From Enterobacter cancerogenus (GTDB lineage Bacteria > Pseudomonadota > Gammaproteobacteria > Enterobacterales > Enterobacteriaceae), in NCBI GenBank assembly GCA_000773965.1, contig JRUP01000035.1, positions 1 to 64,000 of the forward strand: 64,000 nt of DNA, read 5' to 3'. Positions 17,091 through 25,727 of the stretch are shown in pieces; positions within the stretch are counted from its first letter, which is position 1, and each line of letters starts with the position of its first letter. The translations under genes and the position numbers were made by a program. Below the pieces are notes generated by a model that saw nothing but the letters and a program-made list of their open reading frames with translations, made no database searches and was not told where the DNA came from.

Positions 17091-18406
17091 GTGAATCCGT
17101 GCAGTTGCGGTTGTCGCTGGTGCTGTGTGTCGCCGTTGGCAGCATCGCCTTTCTCAGCGGTGTGCTGGGATTTCTCTCTGCGTGGGATGAAGCACATGAG
17201 TTGCAGGATTCGTCGCTGCAGCAAATCGCCAGCCTCGCCAAAGACGGCATGCTGACGCCCGGCAACAGCAGTTTCATTAGCCCACCGCTACAGGATGAAG
17301 AAGCCTCACGCATTGTGGTGCACTTCATCATGCCTGATGCTGCGCCAGCCGCTGATTTTCCGCTGCCCACGCATTTGGATGTGGGCTTTCATACCCTGAA
17401 AGTGAATCAACAAAGCTACCGCGTGCTGATAGAAAATATGGCGGGTGGCGTGCACGTCGCGGTGGCGCAGCGTGCTTCAGTACAGGAAAGCGTCGCGCTC
17501 TCATCCGCGCTACGCACACTGGTGCCGTTTGGCATTCTGTTCCCGGTATTGCTGTATTTGATCGCCGATCTGGTGAAGAAGATATTCAGGCCCATCAGAC
17601 AGTTGGCCGCAGAGGTCGATCAGCAGCGCGACAGTGCCGCGATGTCGCTGAATGGCGCAACCATTCCCCGTGAAATCCAGCCTTTTATCACGGCGATCAA
17701 TCGTCTGCTGCAACGCTCTTCTGACGCTATCACCTTACAACGACGCTTTGTCGCCGATGCCGCTCACGAGCTGCGCTCCCCATTAACCGCGCTGATGCTG
17801 CAATCCGAGCGGCTGGCAAGCAGCGAACTTCCACCTGAGAGCCAGCATCGGCTGCGCGATCTACGTGCCGGTATGGAGCGTGCTAGCTGGCTGGTGGAGC
17901 AACTGCTGACCTTAAGCCGCGCCCAGAGCGGGGAGGCGGTGGCACTGCCGCCGGTCGAGCGCACACAAGTGTTCGCGGTGGTGAAACAGGTGATTTCCGA
18001 TCTGCACCCGTTAGCGGAGCACAAAGCCCAGGATCTGGGGGTGCTCAGCATCAGTGATGCGGTGGTGAGGGTTCGCCCCTCTGATCTCTATACCGTGCTA
18101 CGCAACCTGTTGCACAACGCCATTCAATACACGCCGGAGGGCGGATGCATCGATATGGCTATCGAAAAGCATCATGGTCAGGTGTTGATCACCGTCGAAG
18201 ATTCCGGCCCCGGTATTCCCGCTGATAAACACACGCGAGTGTTTGACGCTTTTTATCGCATGGAAGGCAATGACGCCAACGGCTCAGGCTTAGGTTTGTC
18301 GATTGTCCACGCCATGCTGGTTCGTATGCAGGGTGAGGTGGTACTCGCTACCGCCTCACGCTTCCCGTCAGGTTTAAAGGTAAGTGTTTCCCTGCCACTG
18401 GCTTAA
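17066..18406 (+). CDS. Sensor histidine kinase, PmrB/QseC type
   Basis: 446 residues, overlapping the regulator gene by 25 nt. One membrane span near residues 15-38, a short periplasmic domain, a second span near 151-172, HAMP-like linker, H-box DAAHELRSPLTAL with H234 as phospho-acceptor, then N-box NLLHNAIQYTP and G-boxes DSGPGIP and GSGLGLSIV. The periplasmic stretch lacks an obvious ExxE iron motif in the form known from PmrB, although DEEAS is present. It phosphorylates the adjacent regulator by context. Confidence 0.88.
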   Translation: MESLKRRLSESVQLRLSLVLCVAVGSIAFLSGVLGFLSAWDEAHELQDSSLQQIASLAKDGMLTPGNSSFISPPLQDEEASRIVVHFIMPDAAPAADFPLPTHLDVGFHTLKVNQQSYRVLIENMAGGVHVAVAQRASVQESVALSSALRTLVPFGILFPVLLYLIADLVKKIFRPIRQLAAEVDQQRDSAAMSLNGATIPREIQPFITAINRLLQRSSDAITLQRRFVADAAHELRSPLTALMLQSERLASSELPPESQHRLRDLRAGMERASWLVEQLLTLSRAQSGEAVALPPVERTQVFAVVKQVISDLHPLAEHKAQDLGVLSISDAVVRVRPSDLYTVLRNLLHNAIQYTPEGGCIDMAIEKHHGQVLITVEDSGPGIPADKHTRVFDAFYRMEGNDANGSGLGLSIVHAMLVRMQGEVVLATASRFPSGLKVSVSLPLA

Positions 18407-18426
18407 TTGATTACAAGGAGATAGCG

Positions 18427-19035
18427 ATGTTTCTGACATCTGAGAACGCGGAAAATATTAACGATACGGTTTTTCTGCTGTTGAATGCGCCGGCACATGC
18501 ATCAACGGCAATGCTGAGTTTTGGCAATGCCTGTGCGTCGTGGCTGATATTTATCTACCCGCTGGCGTTACTGATTTATTGGTTTAGTTTCAACCGCAAT
18601 CATCAACAGGTGGCGTTGTCCGCTTTATTGACGTCACTGATAGCCTTAAGTATCAACGTCATCATCGGGGATTTCTTCCCTCATCCACGACCCTTTATGG
18701 TGCCGATCGGCCACACCTTTATTTCCCACGTCGCAGACGCTTCATTCCCGAGCGATCATATGACCCTGGCCTGCGCGATGACCTTTAGCTTGTTCTTTAG
18801 CCAACGGCTGATATTGGGTGCTGTGTTGCTGGTGTTGAGTGGCTTTATTGCCTGGGGCCGTATCTATATGGGCGTGCATTTCCCTGGCGATATGTTGGGT
18901 TCGGTGCTGGTGGCATTAGGTTGTGCCTTCGCCGTTAATAAAGCGGAACCGCTACTCATACCGCTGTTTGATAAACTCAGCAATTTGAATGCTTATTTAT
19001 TCGGCTATTTAAAGCTCACGCGCGCCAAACATTAA
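18427..19035 (+). CDS. Undecaprenyl-diphosphatase, PAP2 family (YbjG/BcrC-like)
   Basis: A 202-residue integral membrane phosphatase. The three PAP2 motifs are visible: FPHPRPFMV, FPSDH and GRIYMGVHFPGD. Proteins of this type remove a phosphate from undecaprenyl pyrophosphate on the periplasmic face and recycle the lipid carrier for peptidoglycan and O-antigen. AGGAG sits 6 nt before the ATG. It follows the kinase gene by 20 nt. In Salmonella and E. coli ybjG is itself PmrA-controlled, which fits this operon (established knowledge). Confidence 0.88.
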   Translation: MFLTSENAENINDTVFLLLNAPAHASTAMLSFGNACASWLIFIYPLALLIYWFSFNRNHQQVALSALLTSLIALSINVIIGDFFPHPRPFMVPIGHTFISHVADASFPSDHMTLACAMTFSLFFSQRLILGAVLLVLSGFIAWGRIYMGVHFPGDMLGSVLVALGCAFAVNKAEPLLIPLFDKLSNLNAYLFGYLKLTRAKH

Positions 19036-19054
19036 TCTGAGGGTAAATAAACCG

Positions 19055-19816
19055 ATGCGATTTTTAAAGCGCCCTTATCTTGCGCTGATGATCTGCTGTG
19101 CGTCGTTGTTTGCTATTCCGCTGTTTGCCTGGGGCATTCACTGGAGCTGGAATGCCAACGATCAATCCGCGCTATTGTGGTGGTTTTATTTGCTGACGCA
19201 GACCGTGAGTAAACCTTTTGGCTTTATCACTTCGGCGTTAATGCTGTTTGTTTTGATTTATACGTTAAATATTCCTCGGGGAGAGTGGCTTAAATTTGCG
19301 CTGGTGATGTTGTTGCCGGTGATCGTCGGGCAAGTGGCGGTGAGCGAAATTAAAAAGACTAACCAGGAGCCACGCCCCTATGTGGTGTGGCTGAGTCATA
19401 CGGATACTGAGATCGATCGTCACTTTTATCAGGATGATCCTGCTCAGCGGCGGCAGCTGATTACTCAGCGGCTGGCTAATAACACCCAGATTCCGGACTG
19501 GCAGAAGCAGCACTGGTTGCAGCAGGTCGATCCGGCGTTTCCTTCTGGACATACGATTTTTGCTGCTACCTGGGCACTCATGGCGGCGGCGCTACTGGTG
19601 GCGCGCGGTAAGTGGTTGCTGGCTGGCGTTATTATGCTTTGGGCGTATGGCGTGATCATCAGTCGTTTGGCGCTGGGTATGCACTGGCCAGGGGATCTGT
19701 TTACGTCGATTATGATCGCGCTGTATCTGAGTTTGCCGGCGGTGTGGTGGTGGTTGCGGTGGCGGAGTGCGGGCCTTAACGCCTCTGCGACTGCCGGGCC
19801 GTCCTCACGCCGCTAG
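19055..19816 (+). CDS. PAP2 phosphatase, PgpB-like
   Basis: A 253-residue membrane protein, close to the size of E. coli PgpB. PAP2 motifs: KKTNQEPRPYV, FPSGH and SRLALGMHWPGD; the long periplasmic loop between the first two is typical of PgpB, which dephosphorylates phosphatidylglycerol phosphate and undecaprenyl pyrophosphate. It is the last gene of the envelope operon, 19 nt after the other phosphatase. The final few codons lie inside a repeat that recurs inverted about 220 nt downstream, so the C-terminus was probably set by the repeat. Confidence 0.87.
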   Translation: MRFLKRPYLALMICCASLFAIPLFAWGIHWSWNANDQSALLWWFYLLTQTVSKPFGFITSALMLFVLIYTLNIPRGEWLKFALVMLLPVIVGQVAVSEIKKTNQEPRPYVVWLSHTDTEIDRHFYQDDPAQRRQLITQRLANNTQIPDWQKQHWLQQVDPAFPSGHTIFAATWALMAAALLVARGKWLLAGVIMLWAYGVIISRLALGMHWPGDLFTSIMIALYLSLPAVWWWLRWRSAGLNASATAGPSSRR

Positions 19817-20072
19817 CGCGGTGCCTTCGGCTTCCACGTCGTGCCCTCTCTAACAATACGCAATGCAGGTCAGAAGCAGGCTGGGGCCGCTTAGGGGCAG
19901 GCAATCCGCAGCGCTGAACAGAATGAGTCTGCCAGGAGAGCACGCAGGACGCGGGCGAAAGGCGGGGTGGCACACGATGTGCCATACCCCGCCGGTCCGT
20001 CAGGCAGAGGAATGAAGTGAAGGTACCGCGCAGCGGCGCGAGGACGCCAGACCCTAAGCGGTCTCAGCCTGC
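19798..20072. repeat. Intergenic element with two inverted-repeat pairs and a hairpin
   Basis: Two sequence blocks each occur twice in opposite orientation: block A at 19798-19827 and 20019-20048 (about 27 of 31 positions pair) and block B at 19876-19898 and 20050-20072 (20 of 23 pair). Between them lies a 13-bp GC-rich hairpin (19962-19992) with a 2-nt bulge. The order A-B-A'-B' is not a simple palindrome and suggests two repeat units inserted head to head. It fills the gene-free gap 19817-20173 and overlaps the end of pgpB. No reading frame is convincing. Confidence 0.6.
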
Positions 20073-20173
20073 GTTATCTCCGTTAAGCTCACCACTCGTT
20101 TTGGAATCCGTATTAACATGGCAGCGACATAAAAAAATGTTCGCCGCAAAAATTCATGCAGCGAACACCTTAT

Positions 20174-20461
20174 TTATTGCTGTTGATAGACCGGAGAATG
20201 TACCGATTTATCCATCAAAGGGTGTTGCTGGCTGTCATTATCAAAATGGCGGGGTTGATCCTCATCTCCCATATTAATTTTGCGCTCGCCGAGATCGAAA
20301 GGATAATTCTCGTACAGTTTATTCGGTGTGCCGGGATGCCAACTGGCGGGGGTTAATAGCCAGGTATTGGCGGTGCGTTCGACGCCGATATTGGCTTCAA
20401 CCTGACTGACAGCTAACAGGGAAAACGCGGCTAAAAGAATCATCACTAATTTCTGTTTCAT
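20174..20461 (-). CDS. Small secreted protein of unknown function
   Basis: 95 residues starting at MKQKLVMIL, with GAGGTG 6 nt upstream. The Sec signal peptide runs to about VSQVEA. The mature 70-odd residues are polar and rich in Pro, Asn and His (LTPASWHPGTPNKLYENYPFD, then PRHFDNDSQQHP). No family recognised. It lies just downstream of, and on the same strand as, the CusRS-type operon, and a degenerate CusR-type box stands about 85 nt before its start, so it may be a periplasmic accessory to that system (inference). Confidence 0.6.
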   Translation of the reverse strand: MKQKLVMILLAAFSLLAVSQVEANIGVERTANTWLLTPASWHPGTPNKLYENYPFDLGERKINMGDEDQPRHFDNDSQQHPLMDKSVHSPVYQQQ

Positions 20462-20545
20462 GGTGGTCACCTCGTGGTTAATAACAACGGTTGTGTTGAT
20501 AGCGTTATTTTCTCACTGTGGCGGTGACCACACTCAAACCTGAAG

Positions 20546-20561
20546 ATGACAATTTTGACAG
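20546..20561. promoter_or_regulatory. Degenerate CusR-type box before the small secreted protein
   Basis: ATGACAA-TT-TTGACAG keeps the left half-site fully and 5 of 7 positions of the right one. It lies in the short gap between the sensor kinase stop and the small gene. Confidence 0.4.
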
Positions 20562-20567
20562 GCGATA

Positions 20568-21959
20568 TTATTGCGGAATCGAGAAGGTAAAGGTGCTGCC
20601 TTTATCGAGCGTGCTGGTGACCGCGACTTTACCGCCGTGCAACTCGGCGATGGTTTTCACAATCGCTAATCCCAGGCCGGTATTTTCGGTACTGGTGCGT
20701 GAAGGGTCGGCACGATAAAAACGCTCAAACAGATGCGGAAGATGTTCGGGTTCAATGCCTTCACCATTATCCTGCACGCTAAAATGCAGCCAGTGAGGCT
20801 CGCGAACCGCACGCAGAGTGATCTCACCGCCAGTGGGCGTGTAGTGCAGTGCATTCGACAGCAGGTTAGAGATGGCGCGCTGAAAATGCAGCGGATCGGC
20901 GATAAATGACTCATCGCCCGTTTGGATCAGCGTGATGTTTTTCTCCTCCGCCAGAATGTCGTAAAAGCCAATCAGACGACGGAACTCATTGGCGCTATTC
21001 AGCGACTCCTTTTTCAACGGCTCGCGACTGTTATCGGCACGCGCTAAAAACAGCATCGAGGAGACGGTGCGCGACAGTCGTTCACCTTCTTCCACTATCG
21101 CCTCTAACGTCTCCTGATAATCTGCCGCACTGCGCGGTTGATTCAGGGTCACGCTGGCTGCTGAAATCAAATTATTGATCGGTGCGCGCAGCTCATGCGC
21201 GAGGTCGGAAGAGAAGCGCGTCAGCTGGGCAAAGGAGGTTTCCAGTCGGGTTAACATGCTGTCGAACGAAGAGGCTAACACCACTAATTCTGACGGCCAG
21301 CGCTCGGTGGCCAACCGCGTGTGCAGCTCTTCCACGTTGATGGTCTCAATCTGGCGACTGATCACCCGCAGCGGACGCAAGCCTCGACGCGCCAGACCAT
21401 AGCCGCAGGCAGCAAACAGCAGGATCGCCAGCGCAGCAGCAATCTGCATGCGCGCCCAGTAATTTTCGATGATTTCATTATTGCGTGAGACGTTGAGCGC
21501 GGCCTGCACCAGCCACAGCTCTTTGTCTTTGAGCGGGAAAGTGGTGGCGGTAATCAGATACTTCTCGTGCAGCTCACCGTCATGGTGCTTCCAGCTCTGG
21601 TAGTTAAAGTCTTTGGTCGGGGCAGGATAGGCGGATTGCGGTACGCGCATATTCTTCGACTGAGACCAGACCTTGCCATCCGGGCTGATAATGCGCAGTG
21701 ACAGGCGATCCTGCTCAGCGATGAACTCGAACAACTCCTTTTGCCACTGCTCCTGCGGACCCTGACGTTCGCTGATGGTGCTGGCAATCTCTTTCTGGAA
21801 CTGTAACGTGCTACGCAACTCATTGACATCTTTGCTGTTGAGCTGGTCGCGTAACGTTTGATAGAGCAGGCCGGAGACGCTGTACAGGACTATCGCCATC
21901 GCCACAGAGAAGAACAGGGTGAGACGAACAGTGATCGGGACGTTACGGGGTATCAGCAT
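20568..21959 (-). CDS. Heavy-metal-type sensor histidine kinase (CusS-like)
   Basis: 463 residues from MLIPRNVPITVRLTLFF; upstream in-frame codons fall deeper in the regulator gene. Two membrane spans (about residues 12-34 and 171-190) flank a periplasmic domain of some 135 residues. HAMP segment with RGLRPLRVISRQIETI, H-box SDLAHELRAPINNL with H255, N-box NLLSNALHYTP, G-boxes DNGEGIEPEHL and NTGLGLAIV. The IETINVEELHTRL...WPSELVVLASSFDSML segment is hallmark of the CusS/heavy-metal kinase group. It overlaps the regulator gene by 17 nt and ends the efflux operon. Metal or drug signal not determined. Confidence 0.87.
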   Translation of the reverse strand: MLIPRNVPITVRLTLFFSVAMAIVLYSVSGLLYQTLRDQLNSKDVNELRSTLQFQKEIASTISERQGPQEQWQKELFEFIAEQDRLSLRIISPDGKVWSQSKNMRVPQSAYPAPTKDFNYQSWKHHDGELHEKYLITATTFPLKDKELWLVQAALNVSRNNEIIENYWARMQIAAALAILLFAACGYGLARRGLRPLRVISRQIETINVEELHTRLATERWPSELVVLASSFDSMLTRLETSFAQLTRFSSDLAHELRAPINNLISAASVTLNQPRSAADYQETLEAIVEEGERLSRTVSSMLFLARADNSREPLKKESLNSANEFRRLIGFYDILAEEKNITLIQTGDESFIADPLHFQRAISNLLSNALHYTPTGGEITLRAVREPHWLHFSVQDNGEGIEPEHLPHLFERFYRADPSRTSTENTGLGLAIVKTIAELHGGKVAVTSTLDKGSTFTFSIPQ

Positions 21960-22647
21960 GCTCTTTTTCTTCCAGGACATAACCGGCACCCCGGATGGTG
22001 TGCAGCAGTTTTACCTTGTAGTTATCATCAATTTTGCCGCGCAGACGGCGGATCGCCACGTCAATCACGTTAGTTTCAGGATCGAAATTCATGTCCCACA
22101 CCTGCTCGGCGATCACCGTACGTGACAACACTTCACCGCTGCGGCGCATCAACAGGCTCAGCAGCAGAAACTCTTTCTGCGTCAGCTCGATGCGGTTGCC
22201 TTCGCGTGAGACTTTGTGCTTCACAAAGTCCAGCACCAGCCCGCCAATTTGCAACTGGGATTCATCACTGCTCAACACTGCACTGGGCGTCTGACGGCGC
22301 AGGATCACCCGCGCGCGTGCCAGCAGTTCACTGAAAGAGAAGGGCTTGATCAGGTAATCTTCCGCGCCCAGCTCCAGCCCTTTCACGCGATCTTCAATAT
22401 CATCGCGTGCGGTGAGAAACATGACCGGTGTGGCGCGATCGGCTTGCCGCGCCATCTCCAGTAGCTTCCAGCCATTGATACCCGGCAACATCACATCGAG
22501 AATTGCCAGGTCATAATCGTGGGTAAGCAGCAGGTGCAAACCGTCAATACCGTTGGCGGCCACATCCACCACAAAGTCATTCTCGCGCAGCCCTTTGGCG
22601 ATGTAATCCGCCGCCATCTGCTGGTCTTCTACCAATAACAGTCTCAT
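21943..22647 (-). CDS. Heavy-metal-type response regulator (CusR-like)
   Basis: 234 residues. Receiver with E7-D8, D51 in LAILDVMLPG and K101 in LIKPFSFSELLARAR; C-terminal winged helix with KVSREGNRIELTQKEFLLLSLL and NVIDVAIRRLRGKIDD, very close to the CusR/CopR pattern. The start overlaps the pump gene stop by 4 nt. An exact CusR core palindrome lies upstream of the operon, and a second upstream of the methyltransferase at 9628-10191, so autoregulation plus a wider regulon is likely. Confidence 0.9.
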   Translation of the reverse strand: MRLLLVEDQQMAADYIAKGLRENDFVVDVAANGIDGLHLLLTHDYDLAILDVMLPGINGWKLLEMARQADRATPVMFLTARDDIEDRVKGLELGAEDYLIKPFSFSELLARARVILRRQTPSAVLSSDESQLQIGGLVLDFVKHKVSREGNRIELTQKEFLLLSLLMRRSGEVLSRTVIAEQVWDMNFDPETNVIDVAIRRLRGKIDDNYKVKLLHTIRGAGYVLEEKEHADTP

Positions 22648-25600
22648 GCTTCCTCCGTTGCGTGGGTCAGCGCATCCAGCCGCGCACCGGTACGGTCAAA
22701 CAGCAGATACAGTACCGGCGTGATAAACAGGGTGATGAATTGTGAAAACACCAGGCCACCGACCACGGCCACGCCCATCGGCTGGCGTAATTCGGCGCCA
22801 GCACCCCAGCCGCAGGCAATCGGTAGCGCACCCATGATGGCGCACAGGGTGGTCATCATGATGGGGCGGAAGCGCTGCAAACAGGCCTGAATAATGGCGT
22901 CATGCGCGCTCAACCCCTGTTCACGCTGTGCTGACAAGGCAAAATCGATCATCATGATGGCGTTCTTTTTCACGATACCAATCAGCAGCAAAATGCCGAT
23001 CATGGCAATAAAGGTCAGATCCAGTCCCATCAATCTGAGCGACAGCAGCGCACCAACGGCCGCAGAGGGCAGGCCCAGCAAAATGGTAATGGGGTGGATC
23101 CAGCTCTCATACAGCATGCCGAGAATCACATAAATCACCGCCAGCGCTAGCACGATCAACCACACCTGGCTGCTCTGCGACTGTTGAAACAGTGCCGCTT
23201 GTCCGGCGTAATTGCCAAACACTGTGGCGGGCAGGTTGATGGCGCTTTCCGCCTGGCTGATGGCTTGCGTAGCATCGGACAGAGACTTGCCTGGCGCAAG
23301 GTCAAATGAAATGGTGATCGCGGGCAGCTGGCCCTGATGGTTCACAGCGGTGACGCCCTGTACGCGGCTGATATGCGTAAAGGTCGACAGCGGCAACAGA
23401 TCGCCCGACGCAGAACGGACATAAATCTGTGACAGGTCACTCTCGTTCTGACGGAACGGCTGCTGCACTTCCATGATCACCTCATAGCTGTCTTCCGGTG
23501 CATAGATGGTGGAAGCCTGCAATGTGCCAAAGGCGGCGTACAAATTGCTGCGGATCTGGTCGAGATCGACGCCCAGCAGTGAGGCTTTATTGCGGTCAAT
23601 GGTGAGCTGCGCCTGTAAACCGTTGAGCTGGGCATCACTGTTCACACCGACAAACACACCGCTCTTGTTCATCTCCGCCATCAGTTGATTAGTGTAGTTG
23701 TTAAGGCTTAAGCCGCTGCTGCTGCTCACCGATTGCAGCGTGTACTGATAAGTACTTTTCGCTGCACGGCCTCCAACCTTAAAGTTCTGCACCGGACTGA
23801 AGAACACCTGGATACCCGGCATGTAGTGGGTTTCAGCCCGCATCTGCTGTAACACTTGCGCCATCGCCGGGCGCTGGCTGGCGTCCTTCAGCGTAATGTT
23901 GAGCTGAGTGGTGTCGTGATCCACTTTTGTCACCAATGTCTCAACCGCGCTGTCCTTCAACAGCGTATTACCCAACTGGAAAGCCACTTCTTTACGTGCG
24001 TCGTAGGACATATCCTGCGGCGTATCGATATTCGCCGTGACCTGGCCGATATCCTCCTGTGGGAAGAAACCTTTGGGTGCACTGGTATACAGCCAGGCGG
24101 TGAGTGCCACGGTTAACACCGCCACCGAAAGCGTCACGGCGCGGTGATCCACCGCCCAATTCAATCCACGCGCATAGTGCTGGCGCAGGTTCTCAAACCC
24201 GCGCTCAAACAGCTGGCTCCATGCCGGTTCAGGTTTGGCGTGATGAGGATCATGACGCATCAACATTGGCACCAGCAGCGGGATGATGGTGAGTGAGGCG
24301 GCGGCCGATACCAGAATCGCCAGTGACACCACCCAGGCAAATTCATGGAACAGCAAGCCCATGGTGCCGGGCATAAAGAAGATGGGGATAAATACCGCTA
24401 CCAGCGACAGCGAGATGGAAATCACGGTAAAGCCAACTTCCCTGACGCCTTTCAGCGCCGCCTTTTTAGGATCTTCACCCTGTTCGATGTAGCGCATGAT
24501 ATTTTCCAGCACCACAATCGCGTCATCCACCACCAGCCCGACGGCGATGGTCAACCCCATCAATGAAATGTTATCGAGGCTCAAACCAAAGGCATACATC
24601 AGGCCAAACGCACCCAGCAGCGAAATCGGCACGCTCAATGCCGGGATCACCGTGGCGCGCACATGGCGCAGGAACAGCAGGATCACCATGATCACCAGCG
24701 CAATGGTCAGCAGCAGGGTAAGGTTGACGTCGTGAATGGCGTTGCGTACCGAGATCGAACGGTCATTCAGCAACTGCATGTGCACCGACGCGGGCATCTG
24801 CTGCTGTAATTTTGGTAACAGTTGCTTGATGGTGTCGAGCGTCGCCACCAGATTAGCACCCGGCTGGCGCGTCACGCTCAGCACGATGGCGGTGTGATTA
24901 TTCACCGCACTGTGGCTTAGGGTGTTTTCGATGCTGTCCTGCACGCTGGCAATGTCTGAAAGCCTGACCGGCTGGCCATTGCGCGTTGCCACCACCACCT
25001 GACTGAAGTCGCTGGCATTACGCAGGTCGCCGCTGGTCTGCAACATCATCATCTGACGTTTGCCATCCAGCTCACCCACAGGGGAATTGTCATTGGCTGC
25101 TTTCAGCGCGGTGTACAGTTCTTCCAGCGTCATGTTGGTGGCAGCAAGCTTGGCGGGATCGACTTCCACGCGCACGGCATAGCGCTTCTGACCAATCACC
25201 GTGACTTCCGCCACGCCCTTGATCATCGACAACGACGGGGAGATCAGATCGTCCGAGTAACGGTTGAGATCGGAGAGCGTCATCGAGGGCGAATCCAGAC
25301 TGATCTGTGCAATCGGCGCATCCGCGGGATTCACTTTGCGGAAGGTCGGCGGCGTGGTCATCTGCGAAGGCAGCTTTTTCAGTGACTGATACAGCGCGGC
25401 TTGAACATCAACCGAGGCCGAATCGATGTTCACCGAGGGATCGAACTCCAGCACGATGGTGGTGGCGCCTTCGAGGTTAGTCGAGGTCATCATCGCCACG
25501 CCTGGAATGGTCGCCAGATTTTTTTCCAGCGGGGTGGCTACCGAGGAGGCCATGGTTTCCGGGCTGGCGCCTGACAGGGAGGCGTTCACTTTGATGGTGG

Positions 25601-25727
25601 GCGTATCAAACGTGGGCAGGGCAGCCACTGGCAAATGCTGCCAGCACACTGCACCTGCCACCATGATGGCGATCCAAAACAACAGCACGGCAATCGGCCG
25701 CTGCAAACAGCGTTCAGAGAAGGTCAT
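22644..25727 (-). CDS. RND efflux pump inner-membrane protein, HAE-1 type
   Basis: 1027 residues, the usual size for hydrophobe/amphiphile RND pumps. Twelve membrane spans in two halves with large periplasmic loops. The proton-relay Asp pair is in GLVVDDAIVVLENIMR of span 4, and the second-half relay Lys is in GIVKKNAIMMIDFA. The opening RPIAVLLFWIAIMVAGAVCWQHLPVAALP resembles MdtB/MdtC/MuxB-type pumps rather than CusA; the CusA Met triad is not evident. It overlaps the fusion-protein gene by 4 nt. An outer-membrane channel is not encoded here, so TolC is presumably borrowed. Substrates are likely detergents, bile-like compounds or drugs. Confidence 0.9.
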   Translation of the reverse strand: MTFSERCLQRPIAVLLFWIAIMVAGAVCWQHLPVAALPTFDTPTIKVNASLSGASPETMASSVATPLEKNLATIPGVAMMTSTNLEGATTIVLEFDPSVNIDSASVDVQAALYQSLKKLPSQMTTPPTFRKVNPADAPIAQISLDSPSMTLSDLNRYSDDLISPSLSMIKGVAEVTVIGQKRYAVRVEVDPAKLAATNMTLEELYTALKAANDNSPVGELDGKRQMMMLQTSGDLRNASDFSQVVVATRNGQPVRLSDIASVQDSIENTLSHSAVNNHTAIVLSVTRQPGANLVATLDTIKQLLPKLQQQMPASVHMQLLNDRSISVRNAIHDVNLTLLLTIALVIMVILLFLRHVRATVIPALSVPISLLGAFGLMYAFGLSLDNISLMGLTIAVGLVVDDAIVVLENIMRYIEQGEDPKKAALKGVREVGFTVISISLSLVAVFIPIFFMPGTMGLLFHEFAWVVSLAILVSAAASLTIIPLLVPMLMRHDPHHAKPEPAWSQLFERGFENLRQHYARGLNWAVDHRAVTLSVAVLTVALTAWLYTSAPKGFFPQEDIGQVTANIDTPQDMSYDARKEVAFQLGNTLLKDSAVETLVTKVDHDTTQLNITLKDASQRPAMAQVLQQMRAETHYMPGIQVFFSPVQNFKVGGRAAKSTYQYTLQSVSSSSGLSLNNYTNQLMAEMNKSGVFVGVNSDAQLNGLQAQLTIDRNKASLLGVDLDQIRSNLYAAFGTLQASTIYAPEDSYEVIMEVQQPFRQNESDLSQIYVRSASGDLLPLSTFTHISRVQGVTAVNHQGQLPAITISFDLAPGKSLSDATQAISQAESAINLPATVFGNYAGQAALFQQSQSSQVWLIVLALAVIYVILGMLYESWIHPITILLGLPSAAVGALLSLRLMGLDLTFIAMIGILLLIGIVKKNAIMMIDFALSAQREQGLSAHDAIIQACLQRFRPIMMTTLCAIMGALPIACGWGAGAELRQPMGVAVVGGLVFSQFITLFITPVLYLLFDRTGARLDALTHATEEA

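Noticed and set aside
22644..25727. CusA/SilA metal pump
   Set aside because: Overall pattern is of HAE-1 drug pumps and the Met relay of CusA is not seen, despite the Cus-type regulators.
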